Shown piece after piece: positions 1 to 9,000 of a stretch of DNA of 64,000 nucleotides. Each line of letters starts with the position of its first letter. Position 1 is the stretch's first letter. This stretch comes from Phycisphaerae bacterium RAS2. Its GTDB lineage: Bacteria; Planctomycetota; Phycisphaerae; UBA1845; UTPLA1. Below the pieces are notes generated by a model. That model was not told the DNA's origin. It searched no databases and saw only the letters and a program-made list of their open reading frames with translations. The stretch spans positions 3,907,306 through 3,971,305 of the forward strand of contig CP036352.1 of the NCBI GenBank assembly GCA_007753915.1, given 5' to 3'. Position numbers and translations under genes: made by a program.

Positions 1-677
1 ACAAAATGAGCGTTCGCGCCGACAAGGAGGCCGCGAACGGCCGCATCGGCATCTTCGCGAATGAGAAGGGCGCCGCCCTGTGCGAAGTGCGCTGTGAGAC
101 GGACTTCGTCGCGACGAACGATACCTTCCGCGAGCTGGCCAACCAGATCGCCCAGGCCGCGCTGGACAGCGGTCTCACCGATGGCGAGAAGATCAAAGCC
201 GCCAAGGCCGCTGATGGCCGCGCAGTGAACGATCACCTGGTCGATGCCTTCGGCAAGCTGAAGGAGAACATGAACGTGCAGCGCGCCAAGCTGGTGTCCG
301 GCATCGGCGCGGCCTACGTGCATCACAACGGCAAGGTCGGCGCGGCCATCGGTTGCGACGGCGCGCCGGGCGAGGCCGGTCGGCACATCTGCATGCACAT
401 CGCATCGACGCAGTTGATCACCGGCCTGTCGCGCGAGGATGTGCCGTCGGCCGAGGTTGAAACCGCCCGGGCCAAGTTCAAGGAAGAGGTCAAGGGCAAG
501 CCGGAGCAGATCATCGACAAGATCGTGAGCGGCAAGATGGACCGCTGGTTCGGCGAGCGCGTGCTGGTCGAGCAGCCGTTCGTGATGGACGACAAGAAGA
601 CGGTCGGGGCCTATGCGAAGGAGCACGGGTTCACGATCAAATCGTTCACGAAGATGGAAGTCGGGGCGATGAACTGA
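1..677 (+). CDS. tsf: Elongation factor Ts, 5'-truncated by window edge
   Basis: EF-Ts is the guanine-nucleotide exchange factor that recycles EF-Tu during translation. The reading frame is open to the left edge. The visible protein starts just before the family signature CETDFVATNDTF and then carries the core and C-terminal dimerisation regions. The N-terminal UBA-like domain that binds EF-Tu, normally about 50 residues, lies upstream of the window. The first ATG at position 6 is therefore internal and not the true start. The stop is TGA at 675-677, directly followed by a strong terminator. The next gene is pyrH, a common tsf neighbour in bacteria; rpsB would be expected upstream. Confidence 0.95.
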   Translation, partial: KMSVRADKEAANGRIGIFANEKGAALCEVRCETDFVATNDTFRELANQIAQAALDSGLTDGEKIKAAKAADGRAVNDHLVDAFGKLKENMNVQRAKLVSGIGAAYVHHNGKVGAAIGCDGAPGEAGRHICMHIASTQLITGLSREDVPSAEVETARAKFKEEVKGKPEQIIDKIVSGKMDRWFGERVLVEQPFVMDDKKTVGAYAKEHGFTIKSFTKMEVGAMN

Positions 678-685
678 TTTCTTCC

Positions 686-710
686 AAAGCCGCGAAAGCG
701 GCTTTTTTTA
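686..710 (+). terminator. Rho-independent terminator after tsf
   Basis: A perfect 8-bp stem (aaagccgc / gcggcttt) closes a GAAA tetraloop and is followed by a T-run. It sits 8 nt after the tsf stop, so tsf and pyrH are probably separate transcripts, or pyrH is read through at a reduced level. Confidence 0.9.
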
Positions 711-717
711 TGCGCAG

Positions 718-1485
718 GTGCATGCCATCATGCCAAAGTCAGGACGAGCAAGATCGATGGGCGGAAAAAAGGCCGGCGGCATTCGTCGTGCGTTGCTGAA
801 AATCTCCGGCGAGGGAATCGGCACGCCCGGCGGCTTCGGCATCGACGGGGCCGCGCTTCGTCGCATCGCGGAAGAAGTCATCACCGTGACGAAGACCGGC
901 GTGCAGGTCGCCATCGTCGTCGGCGGCGGGAACTTTCTCCGAGGCGAGACGACCGCTTCGGCCCTGCGCATCCAGGAGGCCACCGCGCATTACATGGGCA
1001 TGCTCGCGACGGTCATCAACGCCCTCGCCTTGCAGGACACGCTCGAAGACCTCGGCCAGCCGACGCGCGTGCAGTCCTCCATCGCCATTCACAGCGCCTG
1101 CGAAAGCTACATCCGCCGACGATGCATCCGGCATCTCGAAAAGGGCCGCGTGGTCATCATCGCCGCCGGCACCGGCCGCCCCTATGTGACCACCGACACG
1201 GCCGCGGCCCTGGCGGCGGTCGAGATTAATGCCGACGTGCTGTTCAAGGCGACGAAGGTGGACGGCGTGTACACCGCCGATCCGAAGAAGGACAAGCGCG
1301 CGAAGTTCATGCCGACCTTGAGCTACAATCAGGTGATCGACCAGCGGCTGCGCGTGATGGACGTGTCGGCGGTCGATCTTTGCCAGCGCCATGGCGTGCC
1401 GATCCGCGTGTTCAATTTGATGACACCGGGGAACATGAAGAAGGCGGTCTCCAGCAGCAAGATCGGCACGCTGATTTCAGAATGA
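718..1485 (+). CDS. pyrH: UMP kinase
   Basis: Phosphorylates UMP to UDP in pyrimidine nucleotide synthesis; cytoplasmic hexamer of the amino-acid-kinase fold. Visible family motifs are KISGEG near the N-terminus, VVGGGNFLRG for phosphate binding, and the segment TTDTAAALAAVEINAD followed by KATKVDGVYTADP, which is typical of bacterial PyrH. Length 255 aa from the first ATG; family members are usually about 235-245 aa, so the ATG at 730 or 757 may be the true start. The usual downstream partner frr is absent here; the next gene is rlmN after a 150-bp gap holding a palindrome. Confidence 0.95.
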   Translation: MHAIMPKSGRARSMGGKKAGGIRRALLKISGEGIGTPGGFGIDGAALRRIAEEVITVTKTGVQVAIVVGGGNFLRGETTASALRIQEATAHYMGMLATVINALALQDTLEDLGQPTRVQSSIAIHSACESYIRRRCIRHLEKGRVVIIAAGTGRPYVTTDTAAALAAVEINADVLFKATKVDGVYTADPKKDKRAKFMPTLSYNQVIDQRLRVMDVSAVDLCQRHGVPIRVFNLMTPGNMKKAVSSSKIGTLISE

Positions 1486-1582
1486 GCCCGCGGGAAGTGT
1501 CTGCCGAGCGCGAGGCGTGTACCGAATGAGAAGCATCCACCAAGCGTGAAAAGTATTTGCAAGACGATTGAATGATCTCAAG

Positions 1583-1610
1583 AAGCCGACGGATGGCCAT
1601 CCGCCGGCTT
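1583..1610. repeat. Palindrome of the AAGCCGACGGAT family
   Basis: Two 14-base arms (aagccgacggatgg / ccatccgccggctt) pair with a single mismatch and essentially no loop. It lies between pyrH and rlmN. Closely similar palindromes occur at 14434-14463 and, degenerate, at 18097-18126; a hairpin with related arms is at 57470-57499. It could act as a terminator for pyrH, although no T-run follows on the + strand. Confidence 0.7.
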
Positions 1611-1635
1611 TGCAACGTTCCAAATTGGCGAACCC

Positions 1636-2733
1636 ATGCAAGCGCATCGCGAACACCTGCTGGACTTCGACCTGCCCGGGCTGACGGAGCAATTCAAAGC
1701 AGCCGGCGAGGCGGCATTTCGCGCGAAGCAGGTACTCGAATGGGTCTTCGAGCGCGGCGCGACGACTTTCGAGCAAATGACGAACCTGTCCAAGCCGTTG
1801 CGCGAGAAGCTCGCGACGCAATACGACCTTTACGCCTCCACGATCACACGCCGCGCCGCATCCAGCGACGGCACGGTCAAACTGCTGCTCGGCTGGCCCG
1901 ACGGCGCGACGACCGAATGCGTGCTCATTCCCGTGCCGGTCGAAGGACGCTACACCGCCTGCATCAGTTCGCAGGTCGGCTGCCCGGTGGGCTGTCGCTT
2001 CTGCGCCAGCGGGTTGGACGGCTTGCAGCGCAACCTCACCGCCGGGCAGATCATCGAGCAAGCGTTGCGGGTGCGCGCCGAGGCCGTGGCGGCCGGCGGC
2101 GAGCGTTTGACAAATGTCGTGTTCATGGGCCTGGGCGAACCGTTGGCGAATTATGAAAACGTCCTGCAGGCGGCGCGGGCGATCAACGCGCCGTGGGGGC
2201 TGGAGGTCGGCGCGAGGAAGATCACCATCAGTACGGTCGGTCTGCCGAAGCAGATTCGCCGCCTTGCAGACGAGGGACTGCAACTGACGCTGGCCCTGTC
2301 GCTGCACGCGCCGAACGAATCGCTTCGAGCGGAGCTGATCCCCTGGGCGGAGAAGATCCGCCTCCAGGAGATCACGACTGCATGCCGGCACTACTTCGAA
2401 AAGACCGGGCGCGAAATTACGCTGGAGTACATCCTGCTGCACGGTGTCAACGACCGGCCCGAGCACGCGGCACAGCTCGCCGCCTTCTGTCGCCAGCTTC
2501 GCTGCAACGTCAACCTGATCCGCTACAATCCGGTCGAGGGCCTGCCCTATGGCCGGCCGACGAGTGAGTCCACGGCCGCCTTTCAGCGACACCTTCGCGA
2601 GCGCGGCGTGAATGCGCACGTGCGAACATCGCGCGGGCTGGACATCGACGCGGCCTGCGGGCAACTGCGGCGCAAGGAGGCGGCGGCCGGCGTGCAGATA
2701 ACGGTCGGCGAGGCAACCCCTGAATCGCGATGA
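1636..2733 (+). CDS. rlmN: 23S rRNA (adenine2503-C2)-methyltransferase, radical SAM
   Basis: RlmN methylates A2503 of 23S rRNA and A37 of some tRNAs using two SAM molecules and a 4Fe-4S cluster. The radical-SAM motif CxxxCxxC is seen in VGCPVGCRFCAS (about residues 117-128). The downstream MGLGEPLANYENV glycine-rich motif and the C-terminal catalytic cysteine region DIDAACGQL are also present. Length 365 aa is normal. The stop overlaps the region where tilS begins, which suggests co-transcription with tilS. Confidence 0.95.
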   Translation: MQAHREHLLDFDLPGLTEQFKAAGEAAFRAKQVLEWVFERGATTFEQMTNLSKPLREKLATQYDLYASTITRRAASSDGTVKLLLGWPDGATTECVLIPVPVEGRYTACISSQVGCPVGCRFCASGLDGLQRNLTAGQIIEQALRVRAEAVAAGGERLTNVVFMGLGEPLANYENVLQAARAINAPWGLEVGARKITISTVGLPKQIRRLADEGLQLTLALSLHAPNESLRAELIPWAEKIRLQEITTACRHYFEKTGREITLEYILLHGVNDRPEHAAQLAAFCRQLRCNVNLIRYNPVEGLPYGRPTSESTAAFQRHLRERGVNAHVRTSRGLDIDAACGQLRRKEAAAGVQITVGEATPESR

Positions 2734-2774
2734 GACGTTCCGCTGGCGGAAGCGAATCCGGCTCAAGACATCCA

Positions 2775-3968
2775 ATGGACATTCGACTTTTTCATCGACG
2801 CTTGTTCGAATCGGCGCGCGACCTGCTGCCGCCCGGTGCAGCCGCTGTCTGCGCCGTATCGGGCGGGGCCGACTCAACGGCCATGCTGCACGGATTGCAT
2901 GAGGTCAATCGGCGCAAGCGCTGCGGCTGGCGGCTGATTGTGGCGCATTTGGATCACGGGCTTCGCGCCGAGTCCGCAGCCGCGCGGGCGTTTGTCGAGG
3001 CCGTCTCGGCGAACTTGGCGCTGCCGTGCGTGTGCGACACCGCCGACGTGGCGGCCCTGGCCCGTCGCGCGAAGCAGTCGATCGAAGAGGCCGGCAGGAC
3101 GCGGCGCTACGCCTTTCTTGGCGAGGTCTCGCAGCGTCACGCTGCGCGCTTCATCGCCGTGGCTCATCATGCCGACGACCAGGCGGAAACCGTGCTCCAC
3201 CGAATTCTGCGCGGCACGGGCTTGCGCGGGTTGGGCGGGATCCCGCGGCGGCGGCGGCTTCATCCAAACAGCGACATTCGTATTGTCAGGCCGATGCTTC
3301 CGTTCACGCGTGACGCGTTGCGCGGGTACCTGCACCAGCGCGACTTGAATTTCATGGACGACTCGACGAACGCCGATCCGTCGGTCGCCACGCGAAACTT
3401 CCTGCGCCAGGAAGTCATGCCCCGGCTCGCGCGCGGGGTCAACCCGCGGGCAAGCGCAGCGCTGGTCCGCCTCGGTGAGCAGGCCCGCGCGGCATCACAG
3501 GCCATTCGCAGATCAGCGCGGGCGGCCCTTGAGCGTGCAATTCGCACGGCCGACGAGGGCGGGCGCGCGGTGGCCGGACGGTTTGCAATGTCCCGCATGG
3601 CGGAATCGCGCGTGATTTCCGTGGAGCCTCTGCGCGACGTGCCAGCCGCGATTCAGCGCGAGGTTGTCGTGCTTCTGTTGGGTCGCCTAGGCTGGCCGCG
3701 CAAGCTCGTGACCGCCGAGCGGATCGACGCGCTGGCGAAATTACTCCGGATGGATGGTCGACGGCGGCGAGTCGAGCTGCCCGGAGGCTGCTTTGAACGA
3801 AGCGGCGGATGGGTGTGCGCGAGCCGAAGAGAGATCGGCGCGCGCGACTTGTCGAACCCGCTCCCTCACGGTCGCGGCTCGGAGAAAACACTTGGCCGGG
3901 AAAATGCAAGCCGCGGTCGCAAGCCCCGCCGGCAGCTCGCTTCGACGCTGGAGGGCACGGGTCATTGA
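2775..3968 (+). CDS. tilS: tRNA(Ile)-lysidine synthetase
   Basis: TilS converts C34 of the CAU anticodon of tRNA-Ile2 to lysidine with ATP and lysine. The PP-loop signature SGGADST is near the N-terminus, followed by HLDHGLR and the HHADDQAETVLHRILRGTGLRGL region typical of TilS. The start at 2775 (MDIRLFHRR) gives 397 aa. An ATG at 2730 overlapping the rlmN stop would add 15 residues and cannot be excluded. The last 30-40 residues are low-complexity and coded in part by a dispersed repeat (3860-3882), so the ancestral C-terminus probably lay earlier. The stop TGA overlaps a TTG start of the next gene. Confidence 0.92.
   Translation: MDIRLFHRRLFESARDLLPPGAAAVCAVSGGADSTAMLHGLHEVNRRKRCGWRLIVAHLDHGLRAESAAARAFVEAVSANLALPCVCDTADVAALARRAKQSIEEAGRTRRYAFLGEVSQRHAARFIAVAHHADDQAETVLHRILRGTGLRGLGGIPRRRRLHPNSDIRIVRPMLPFTRDALRGYLHQRDLNFMDDSTNADPSVATRNFLRQEVMPRLARGVNPRASAALVRLGEQARAASQAIRRSARAALERAIRTADEGGRAVAGRFAMSRMAESRVISVEPLRDVPAAIQREVVVLLLGRLGWPRKLVTAERIDALAKLLRMDGRRRRVELPGGCFERSGGWVCASRREIGARDLSNPLPHGRGSEKTLGRENASRGRKPRRQLASTLEGTGH
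3860..3882 (+). repeat. Dispersed repeat with core CGGTCGCGGCTCGG, copy 1 (inside tilS)
   Basis: A 23-base block inside the 3' end of tilS, coding the peptide PLPHGRGSE. A second copy, differing at two bases (CA versus TA/T in the middle), lies in intergenic DNA at 18866-18888. The presence of the block in a coding tail and in a non-coding gap suggests a mobile or recombining short repeat. Confidence 0.7.
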
Positions 3969-5209
3969 GCGGCGAAACCTGTTCGGTCAGCGCGTTTCGT
4001 CGAGGCCTCGCATGCGTGCTGATTTCCGCGATTCTTTGCCAGATTGGCGTCATCGCCTGGGCCGAGTGGCAGCCGAAGCGATTCGACTATCCCGACTCGC
4101 ACCGATACCTGCGCGTCGCGCGAAACATCGCGGCGGGCAACGGCCCGATTGAATCAGCCAGTATCCGCGCCGGCACCGATCCGCTTTATCCGTACTTGTT
4201 GTCCATCCCGATTCGTCTTGGTTTCATGGAAGACATTCAGATCTATCGATTCGCGCGCGGGATGCAGGCGGTACTTGGCGTCCTTATCGTCGCTCTGACC
4301 GCCGCCGTGGCACGCCGATGGGTAAGCGACCGCGCAGCGCTGGGCGCGGCGGCCCTGCTCGCGACGCATCCGATTCTCCTCTTCTTTCACGGGCTTGTCC
4401 TCACCGAAATCATGTACATCGCATTCCTCATGGCCGCGTGGTTCTTTCTGGCGCGCCTGCGGGAACAGGACGGCTTGCCGGATGCGTTCGCCTGCGCCGG
4501 CGCCATCGGCATCCTTCTGGGCCTGGCCACCCTCACGCGCAGCACGAGTCTGTTTCTGCCAATCCTGGTACTGCCGTTAATATGGCACCACACGAACGGC
4601 CCGGTGCACAACAAGGCTCGCATCGCCCTTGCGGCGGCGCTCGTCTATGGCGCGGTCCTCGCGCCCAACATCCTGCGAAACGATCGCCTGTTCGGGCGAT
4701 TCATCCCCACCCGCGTCGGTGGCGGCGCGAGCCTGCTGGAGGCGCTCGGTCCCTGGGCCGACGGCGGCCCGGGCATGGATCGCATCGTGTATCCGCCGGC
4801 AGAGGAACTCGCCGACGAGGCCGAGCGCGACGCCGTCTATCGCCGCGCTGCGCTCGACTGGGCGCGGTCGCACCCGCGCGAGACGCTCTCGCTCGCATGG
4901 ACCAAATTACGGCGCACGTGGTCCATTACGCTCAATGCGCCGGGTTACGAATCCGCGCTGTTTACCGCCGTCGGCTGGCTCACCGTCGCGCCGATCTTTG
5001 TCCTCGCAGCCGTTGGCGTCTGGCGTTTGCGCCGCCAGGGTTGGACGCTGCTCTTCCTGCTGTCGCCGGCGATCTATTTCTCGGCGATCCACATGGTTTT
5101 TGTCGGCTCGGTGCGATATCGCCTGCCGGCGATGCCCCTGCTCATGATCCTCGTTGTCATCGGGGCGGGCGCACGGCTTCGTCTGGACCGGCCGCGCGGC
5201 AACGCCTAG
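3965..5209 (+). CDS. Membrane glycosyltransferase, ArnT/PMT (GT39)-like
   Basis: A 414-residue polytopic membrane protein resembling the ArnT/protein O-mannosyltransferase superfamily, which transfers sugars from polyprenyl-phosphate donors on the outer face of the membrane. A TM helix begins at once (RRGLACVLISAILCQIGVIA), followed by a loop with an acidic motif (FDYPDSHRYLRVARNI). Repeated hydrophobic segments follow (VLIVALTAAVA, AALLATHPILLFF, IAFLMAAWFFLARL, PILVLPLIW and more). An ATG at 3809 would give an arginine-rich extension wholly inside tilS, so I prefer the TTG at 3965, whose last two bases begin the tilS stop codon (TTGA). Substrate unknown. The final 50 codons are followed by an AsmA-like gene after 10 nt. 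Confidence 0.7.
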   Translation: MSGETCSVSAFRRGLACVLISAILCQIGVIAWAEWQPKRFDYPDSHRYLRVARNIAAGNGPIESASIRAGTDPLYPYLLSIPIRLGFMEDIQIYRFARGMQAVLGVLIVALTAAVARRWVSDRAALGAAALLATHPILLFFHGLVLTEIMYIAFLMAAWFFLARLREQDGLPDAFACAGAIGILLGLATLTRSTSLFLPILVLPLIWHHTNGPVHNKARIALAAALVYGAVLAPNILRNDRLFGRFIPTRVGGGASLLEALGPWADGGPGMDRIVYPPAEELADEAERDAVYRRAALDWARSHPRETLSLAWTKLRRTWSITLNAPGYESALFTAVGWLTVAPIFVLAAVGVWRLRRQGWTLLFLLSPAIYFSAIHMVFVGSVRYRLPAMPLLMILVVIGAGARLRLDRPRGNA

Positions 5210-5219
5210 ATTGTCGAAC

Positions 5220-8200
5220 ATGGCCTTGACCGGAATGACCACTGCCGAGGCGCGTCGCCGGCGCCGACGTCTCTGGATCCAGCGCCGGGCCGTGGACCGC
5301 CACCCCGTCTCGCTGACGCGCTACCGGGCAAGCCTTGCGACGCTCCTATTTATTCTCCTGGGGGGAATCTGGTACGCGGCGACGACGCGCGATCGCGCGA
5401 TTCAGCAGCGCGCGGTTGAGTTTCTTCAGGATTCGACGGGGTGCGAGGTGCGCATCGGCAGCGCGCGGTTCAGCCTCTTCGGCGGAATCACGCTGCGCGA
5501 TGTTCGCATCGCCACGCCCTACAAGCCCGAACTGGACCCCCGCGCCATCGACCCGGACGATCGCCAGATCGTCTCTGCGGAGTCCATCCAACTGATTCAC
5601 AATCCCTGGCTCTTGTTCCTTGGTCGGCTTCGCGTCGAGGAGCTGATCGCCGTCGAACCCCGCATCCGATTCCTCCAGAACGCCGACACGGGTGCCCACA
5701 ATTGGCAGTTCTTCGGACGCAGCGAGCGCCAGACCAGCGGCACGGGCGGCGGCCATCGTCCGCTGGTTCGCGTGCGGTCCGCCCGCGCCATCGTCGCCAG
5801 CCTTTCGCACAATTCCGAGCCCGCCATGCGCGAGGAGGAACTGGACGCCGACGTGCGGCCGCATCCCACGTCGGAGACGGGTTACTACATTGAAGTCCGG
5901 CGGTACAGCGACCCGGCCGAACGCGCCACCGTCGCCTTCGACCCGGGCGCCAAGGTCGTCACCAACGCTCCCTTCGTCGACGCCCGCACCGTGCGGCTGC
6001 AACTTCCCAAGGCCGCCCAGCAACTCTTCGAGCGGATTGACCTGCAAGGCGAAGTGAAGCTCACGCGCATGACCTACGAGGCCAGCTCGGCGGTGGAGCG
6101 CAATTACGAAATCGCCCTGCGAAGCGTCCGCTGCCGCATTCCGCTCTCCATGCTGCGCTCGGGCAACGCGGAGACGCTGCCCGCCGACGCGAGCGCCGGC
6201 ACGGCCGCGGAAGGAACCGAGTCCGCCGTGACGATGACCGGTGTGCAAGGTCGGCTCAAGTGGAGCGGCACGCGGCTCGAGCTGGACGTCGCCGGACTCG
6301 TGAACGACGCGACGTGCCAGCTTGAAGGCACGGTTGACGCAGCCGACCGGCCCCTGGATGAAATGGGTTTCGACGTGCGATTCACCGCCGCGGCGCTTCC
6401 CGCGCCCGAAGGCCCCGTCCGCGCCGAACTGCTGGACGACCCGTCCGTGCCGCACGTGCTTCGGTCCATCTTCACCGACTACGACCCGCACGGTGTGTTC
6501 GACGTGGACCTGCAGCTGCGCCGCGAACCGGGCAAGCATGCCGCCCTCGATCTGCACGGTGTCCTCAAGCCGCTTTTCGTGCGAGCGCGGTCGGCCTGGT
6601 TTCCTTATGAAGTCACCGATCTCACCGGGGCCCTTCGATTCGACGGCCCCATCGTGCGACTTGAAGGGCTTCGCGGTCGCCATGGCCCGGCCGACCTGGA
6701 GTTCCACGGTACGGTCGATCAGCGCCGGTTCTGGTCGCAGGTGGCGGTTGAGATTCGCGGGCGAGGGGTGCCCCTGGATGGGGACTTGCATGCCGCCCTG
6801 TCGCCGCACCACCAGGCGGCCTGGCGCCGAATCACGCCGACCGGCTCGGTCGATCTCGACGTGAGTCTGAATCGCGCGGGCAGCGCCGATGAGTCGCAGC
6901 AGCCCGACTGGCGAACTCGCGTCGATGTGACGCCCGTCACGTGCGCGTTCTCCCTTGCAAACCGGTATGAAGTCACCAGCGTGTGCGGCCGCATCGCCAT
7001 CGACGACGACCTTGTCGAGATTCGTGACCTGGTGGGCCACCGGGGCGACGCCGTTATCCGAATCGATGGCCGTACCGTGTTCCATCCGGATGCCCCGCCC
7101 GAATCAGAGTTGAACGTCCAGGCGACAGGCGTGCCGCTGGATGATGCCCTGGCGTCGATTCTCCCGCCGGAAGGTCGCGGCGCGTTTGCGCAGTTTCAAC
7201 CCAGCGGACGAGTGGATGTCGGTGGGTCCATTCTGCTTCGCCGCGCCGAGCCGACGGCGCTGTACGACCTGCGCCTGACGCTTCACGACGGGCTTGTCTG
7301 CTATCGGGACTTCCCTTACCGCGTAGAAGGCGTGACCGGCGAGGTGCTGATTCAGCCCGAGGGCGTGTCGATTCTTCGCGCACAGGGCCGCCATGGCCAG
7401 GCCGCCATAACCGTATCCGGCGACGTCCTGCGAAACGACGACGGCGGATTCGCCGCCGATCTGGCGCTTGCGTGCGACTCACTTCCTCTGGATCGCGATC
7501 TCTATGCGGCGTTTCCCGAAAGCCTGCAGGTGGCGTGGAAGAGCCTCAACCCAAGCGGCACCGTCGCGGCGAAAACGCATCTGCACTGCCTCGCACGCGA
7601 CGGTGACCTGCAGACGCGCCATCAGACCCTTCTCACCGTCCGCGAGGGCGCGGTGCGATTGGAAGCGCTGCCCCTGCCGCTCACCGGTCTCTCGGGATCC
7701 ATCCGCATCGGCCCGCGCCGAGTCGAGCTGCTGGGCATGACCGGTCGGCTGGGCGACGGCCGCTTTCGCGTCGCGGGAGACATCGACTTGTCGGCGCCGC
7801 GCCCCGCCGGGCTGCTGTCGCTCCGCGCGACCGATCTGAAACTGGATGACTCGCTCTTCTCAGCGCTGCCCGCCAACCTGCGCACGGCCCTGAAGGACGC
7901 ACGGGCGCGCGGCACGGTTGACGTGCAGCTCGATCCGCTGCGGTTCGCGCCCGACGAGTCGGGCCGCATGGCCTGGTATTTCGACGGGAGTCTCACCCTC
8001 CGCGACGGCCGGGCCGACCTGGGCCTGGCGATACGCGACGCCGCCGGAACGGTGCAAGGCAGCGGGCAGGTCGATCCGGTCGAGGGCGCGGCGCTGGACC
8101 TGAGAACGGCGCTGCGCACCGTGACGCTGTCGGGCTGGCCGCTTGAAGACCTGGCGGCGACCGTGCGGATGGAGGCGGGACGTCGCAAGATTCAGGTTGA

Positions 8201-8957
8201 TGACGCATCTGCCGGGTTGTATGGCGGACAGGTGACCGCCCTCGCGGAGATTGATCTGGGGCGTGGCGATCCGCGCTATCGGGCGTCGATCACGGCACAC
8301 GACCTGCAATTGGATCAGTACCTTCACTCATCCGAATCGCCGGAGAATGGAGCAGCGCCGCCTATTCAATCAAAGTCGCGCAGTGCGTCAGGAAAACGCA
8401 CGGCCGACGAGGAGGTCAACGCCACAGGCGACATCTACGGCAACCTCATACTTCGCGGGCGCGGCGGCAAGGACGCCTATCGCGAAGGCGCGGGCGAAGT
8501 GTATGTTCGCTCGGCGCAAGTCTGGAAGCTGCCGCTGGTCTTCGCCATTTTTCAGGTGCTCAACCTGACGCCCGATGAGAATGTTTTTCACGACGGGCGG
8601 CTCAAGTTCTTTCTATCGAAAGACACGCTGACGCTTCAGGCCATTGATCTGCAGGGTCGCGCCGTTTCATTCGTCGGCGGCGGCACGATGAATCTCGCGT
8701 CGCGCGAGCTGGATGTCACGTTGCTGGCCGGCAGCCCGGTGCGACTTCGCGTGCCGTTCCTGACCGATCTTCTTGAAGGGGCATCGCGCGAATTCATGGA
8801 AGTGCGCCTGCGCGGCACGGTCGAAGAGCCGACAATCCACCCCCAGCCCCTGCGAAGTCTCAAGGAAATCCTGCGGAGCCTCTTCCCCAAACCACCCGAG
8901 CCGGTCGAGCCGCAGCCGCTTGAAACCGCCGCACAGCACGACGCACCGGCCGAGTAA
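5220..8957 (+). CDS. Large AsmA-like membrane-anchored protein
   Basis: A 1245-residue protein with an arginine-rich N-terminus, one TM helix (ASLATLLFILLGGIWYAA, about residues 40-57) and a very long repetitive beta-rich region. The C-terminal block (GNLILRGRGG, VFAIFQVLNLTPDENVFHDG, GGGTMNLASRELDVTL) is the pattern of AsmA-type C-terminal domains. Proteins of this group (AsmA, TamB, YhdP) span the periplasm and are linked to phospholipid transport and outer membrane assembly; this role is inferred here. The start is ATG 5220, 10 nt after the previous stop; an ATG at 5154 would lie inside the glycosyltransferase gene. The protein ends in a proline/glutamate-rich tail. Confidence 0.8.
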   Translation: MALTGMTTAEARRRRRRLWIQRRAVDRHPVSLTRYRASLATLLFILLGGIWYAATTRDRAIQQRAVEFLQDSTGCEVRIGSARFSLFGGITLRDVRIATPYKPELDPRAIDPDDRQIVSAESIQLIHNPWLLFLGRLRVEELIAVEPRIRFLQNADTGAHNWQFFGRSERQTSGTGGGHRPLVRVRSARAIVASLSHNSEPAMREEELDADVRPHPTSETGYYIEVRRYSDPAERATVAFDPGAKVVTNAPFVDARTVRLQLPKAAQQLFERIDLQGEVKLTRMTYEASSAVERNYEIALRSVRCRIPLSMLRSGNAETLPADASAGTAAEGTESAVTMTGVQGRLKWSGTRLELDVAGLVNDATCQLEGTVDAADRPLDEMGFDVRFTAAALPAPEGPVRAELLDDPSVPHVLRSIFTDYDPHGVFDVDLQLRREPGKHAALDLHGVLKPLFVRARSAWFPYEVTDLTGALRFDGPIVRLEGLRGRHGPADLEFHGTVDQRRFWSQVAVEIRGRGVPLDGDLHAALSPHHQAAWRRITPTGSVDLDVSLNRAGSADESQQPDWRTRVDVTPVTCAFSLANRYEVTSVCGRIAIDDDLVEIRDLVGHRGDAVIRIDGRTVFHPDAPPESELNVQATGVPLDDALASILPPEGRGAFAQFQPSGRVDVGGSILLRRAEPTALYDLRLTLHDGLVCYRDFPYRVEGVTGEVLIQPEGVSILRAQGRHGQAAITVSGDVLRNDDGGFAADLALACDSLPLDRDLYAAFPESLQVAWKSLNPSGTVAAKTHLHCLARDGDLQTRHQTLLTVREGAVRLEALPLPLTGLSGSIRIGPRRVELLGMTGRLGDGRFRVAGDIDLSAPRPAGLLSLRATDLKLDDSLFSALPANLRTALKDARARGTVDVQLDPLRFAPDESGRMAWYFDGSLTLRDGRADLGLAIRDAAGTVQGSGQVDPVEGAALDLRTALRTVTLSGWPLEDLAATVRMEAGRRKIQVDDASAGLYGGQVTALAEIDLGRGDPRYRASITAHDLQLDQYLHSSESPENGAAPPIQSKSRSASGKRTADEEVNATGDIYGNLILRGRGGKDAYREGAGEVYVRSAQVWKLPLVFAIFQVLNLTPDENVFHDGRLKFFLSKDTLTLQAIDLQGRAVSFVGGGTMNLASRELDVTLLAGSPVRLRVPFLTDLLEGASREFMEVRLRGTVEEPTIHPQPLRSLKEILRSLFPKPPEPVEPQPLETAAQHDAPAE

Positions 8958-9000
8958 CCCGCACGCTTTTCAACCCGCGCCGTCTCCCCTTCCAACGCGG

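Noticed and set aside
3809-3964. Possible extended N-terminus of the ArnT/PMT-like protein
   Set aside because: It lies wholly inside tilS, is Arg-rich and lacks hydrophobic character; the TTG at 3965 fits better.
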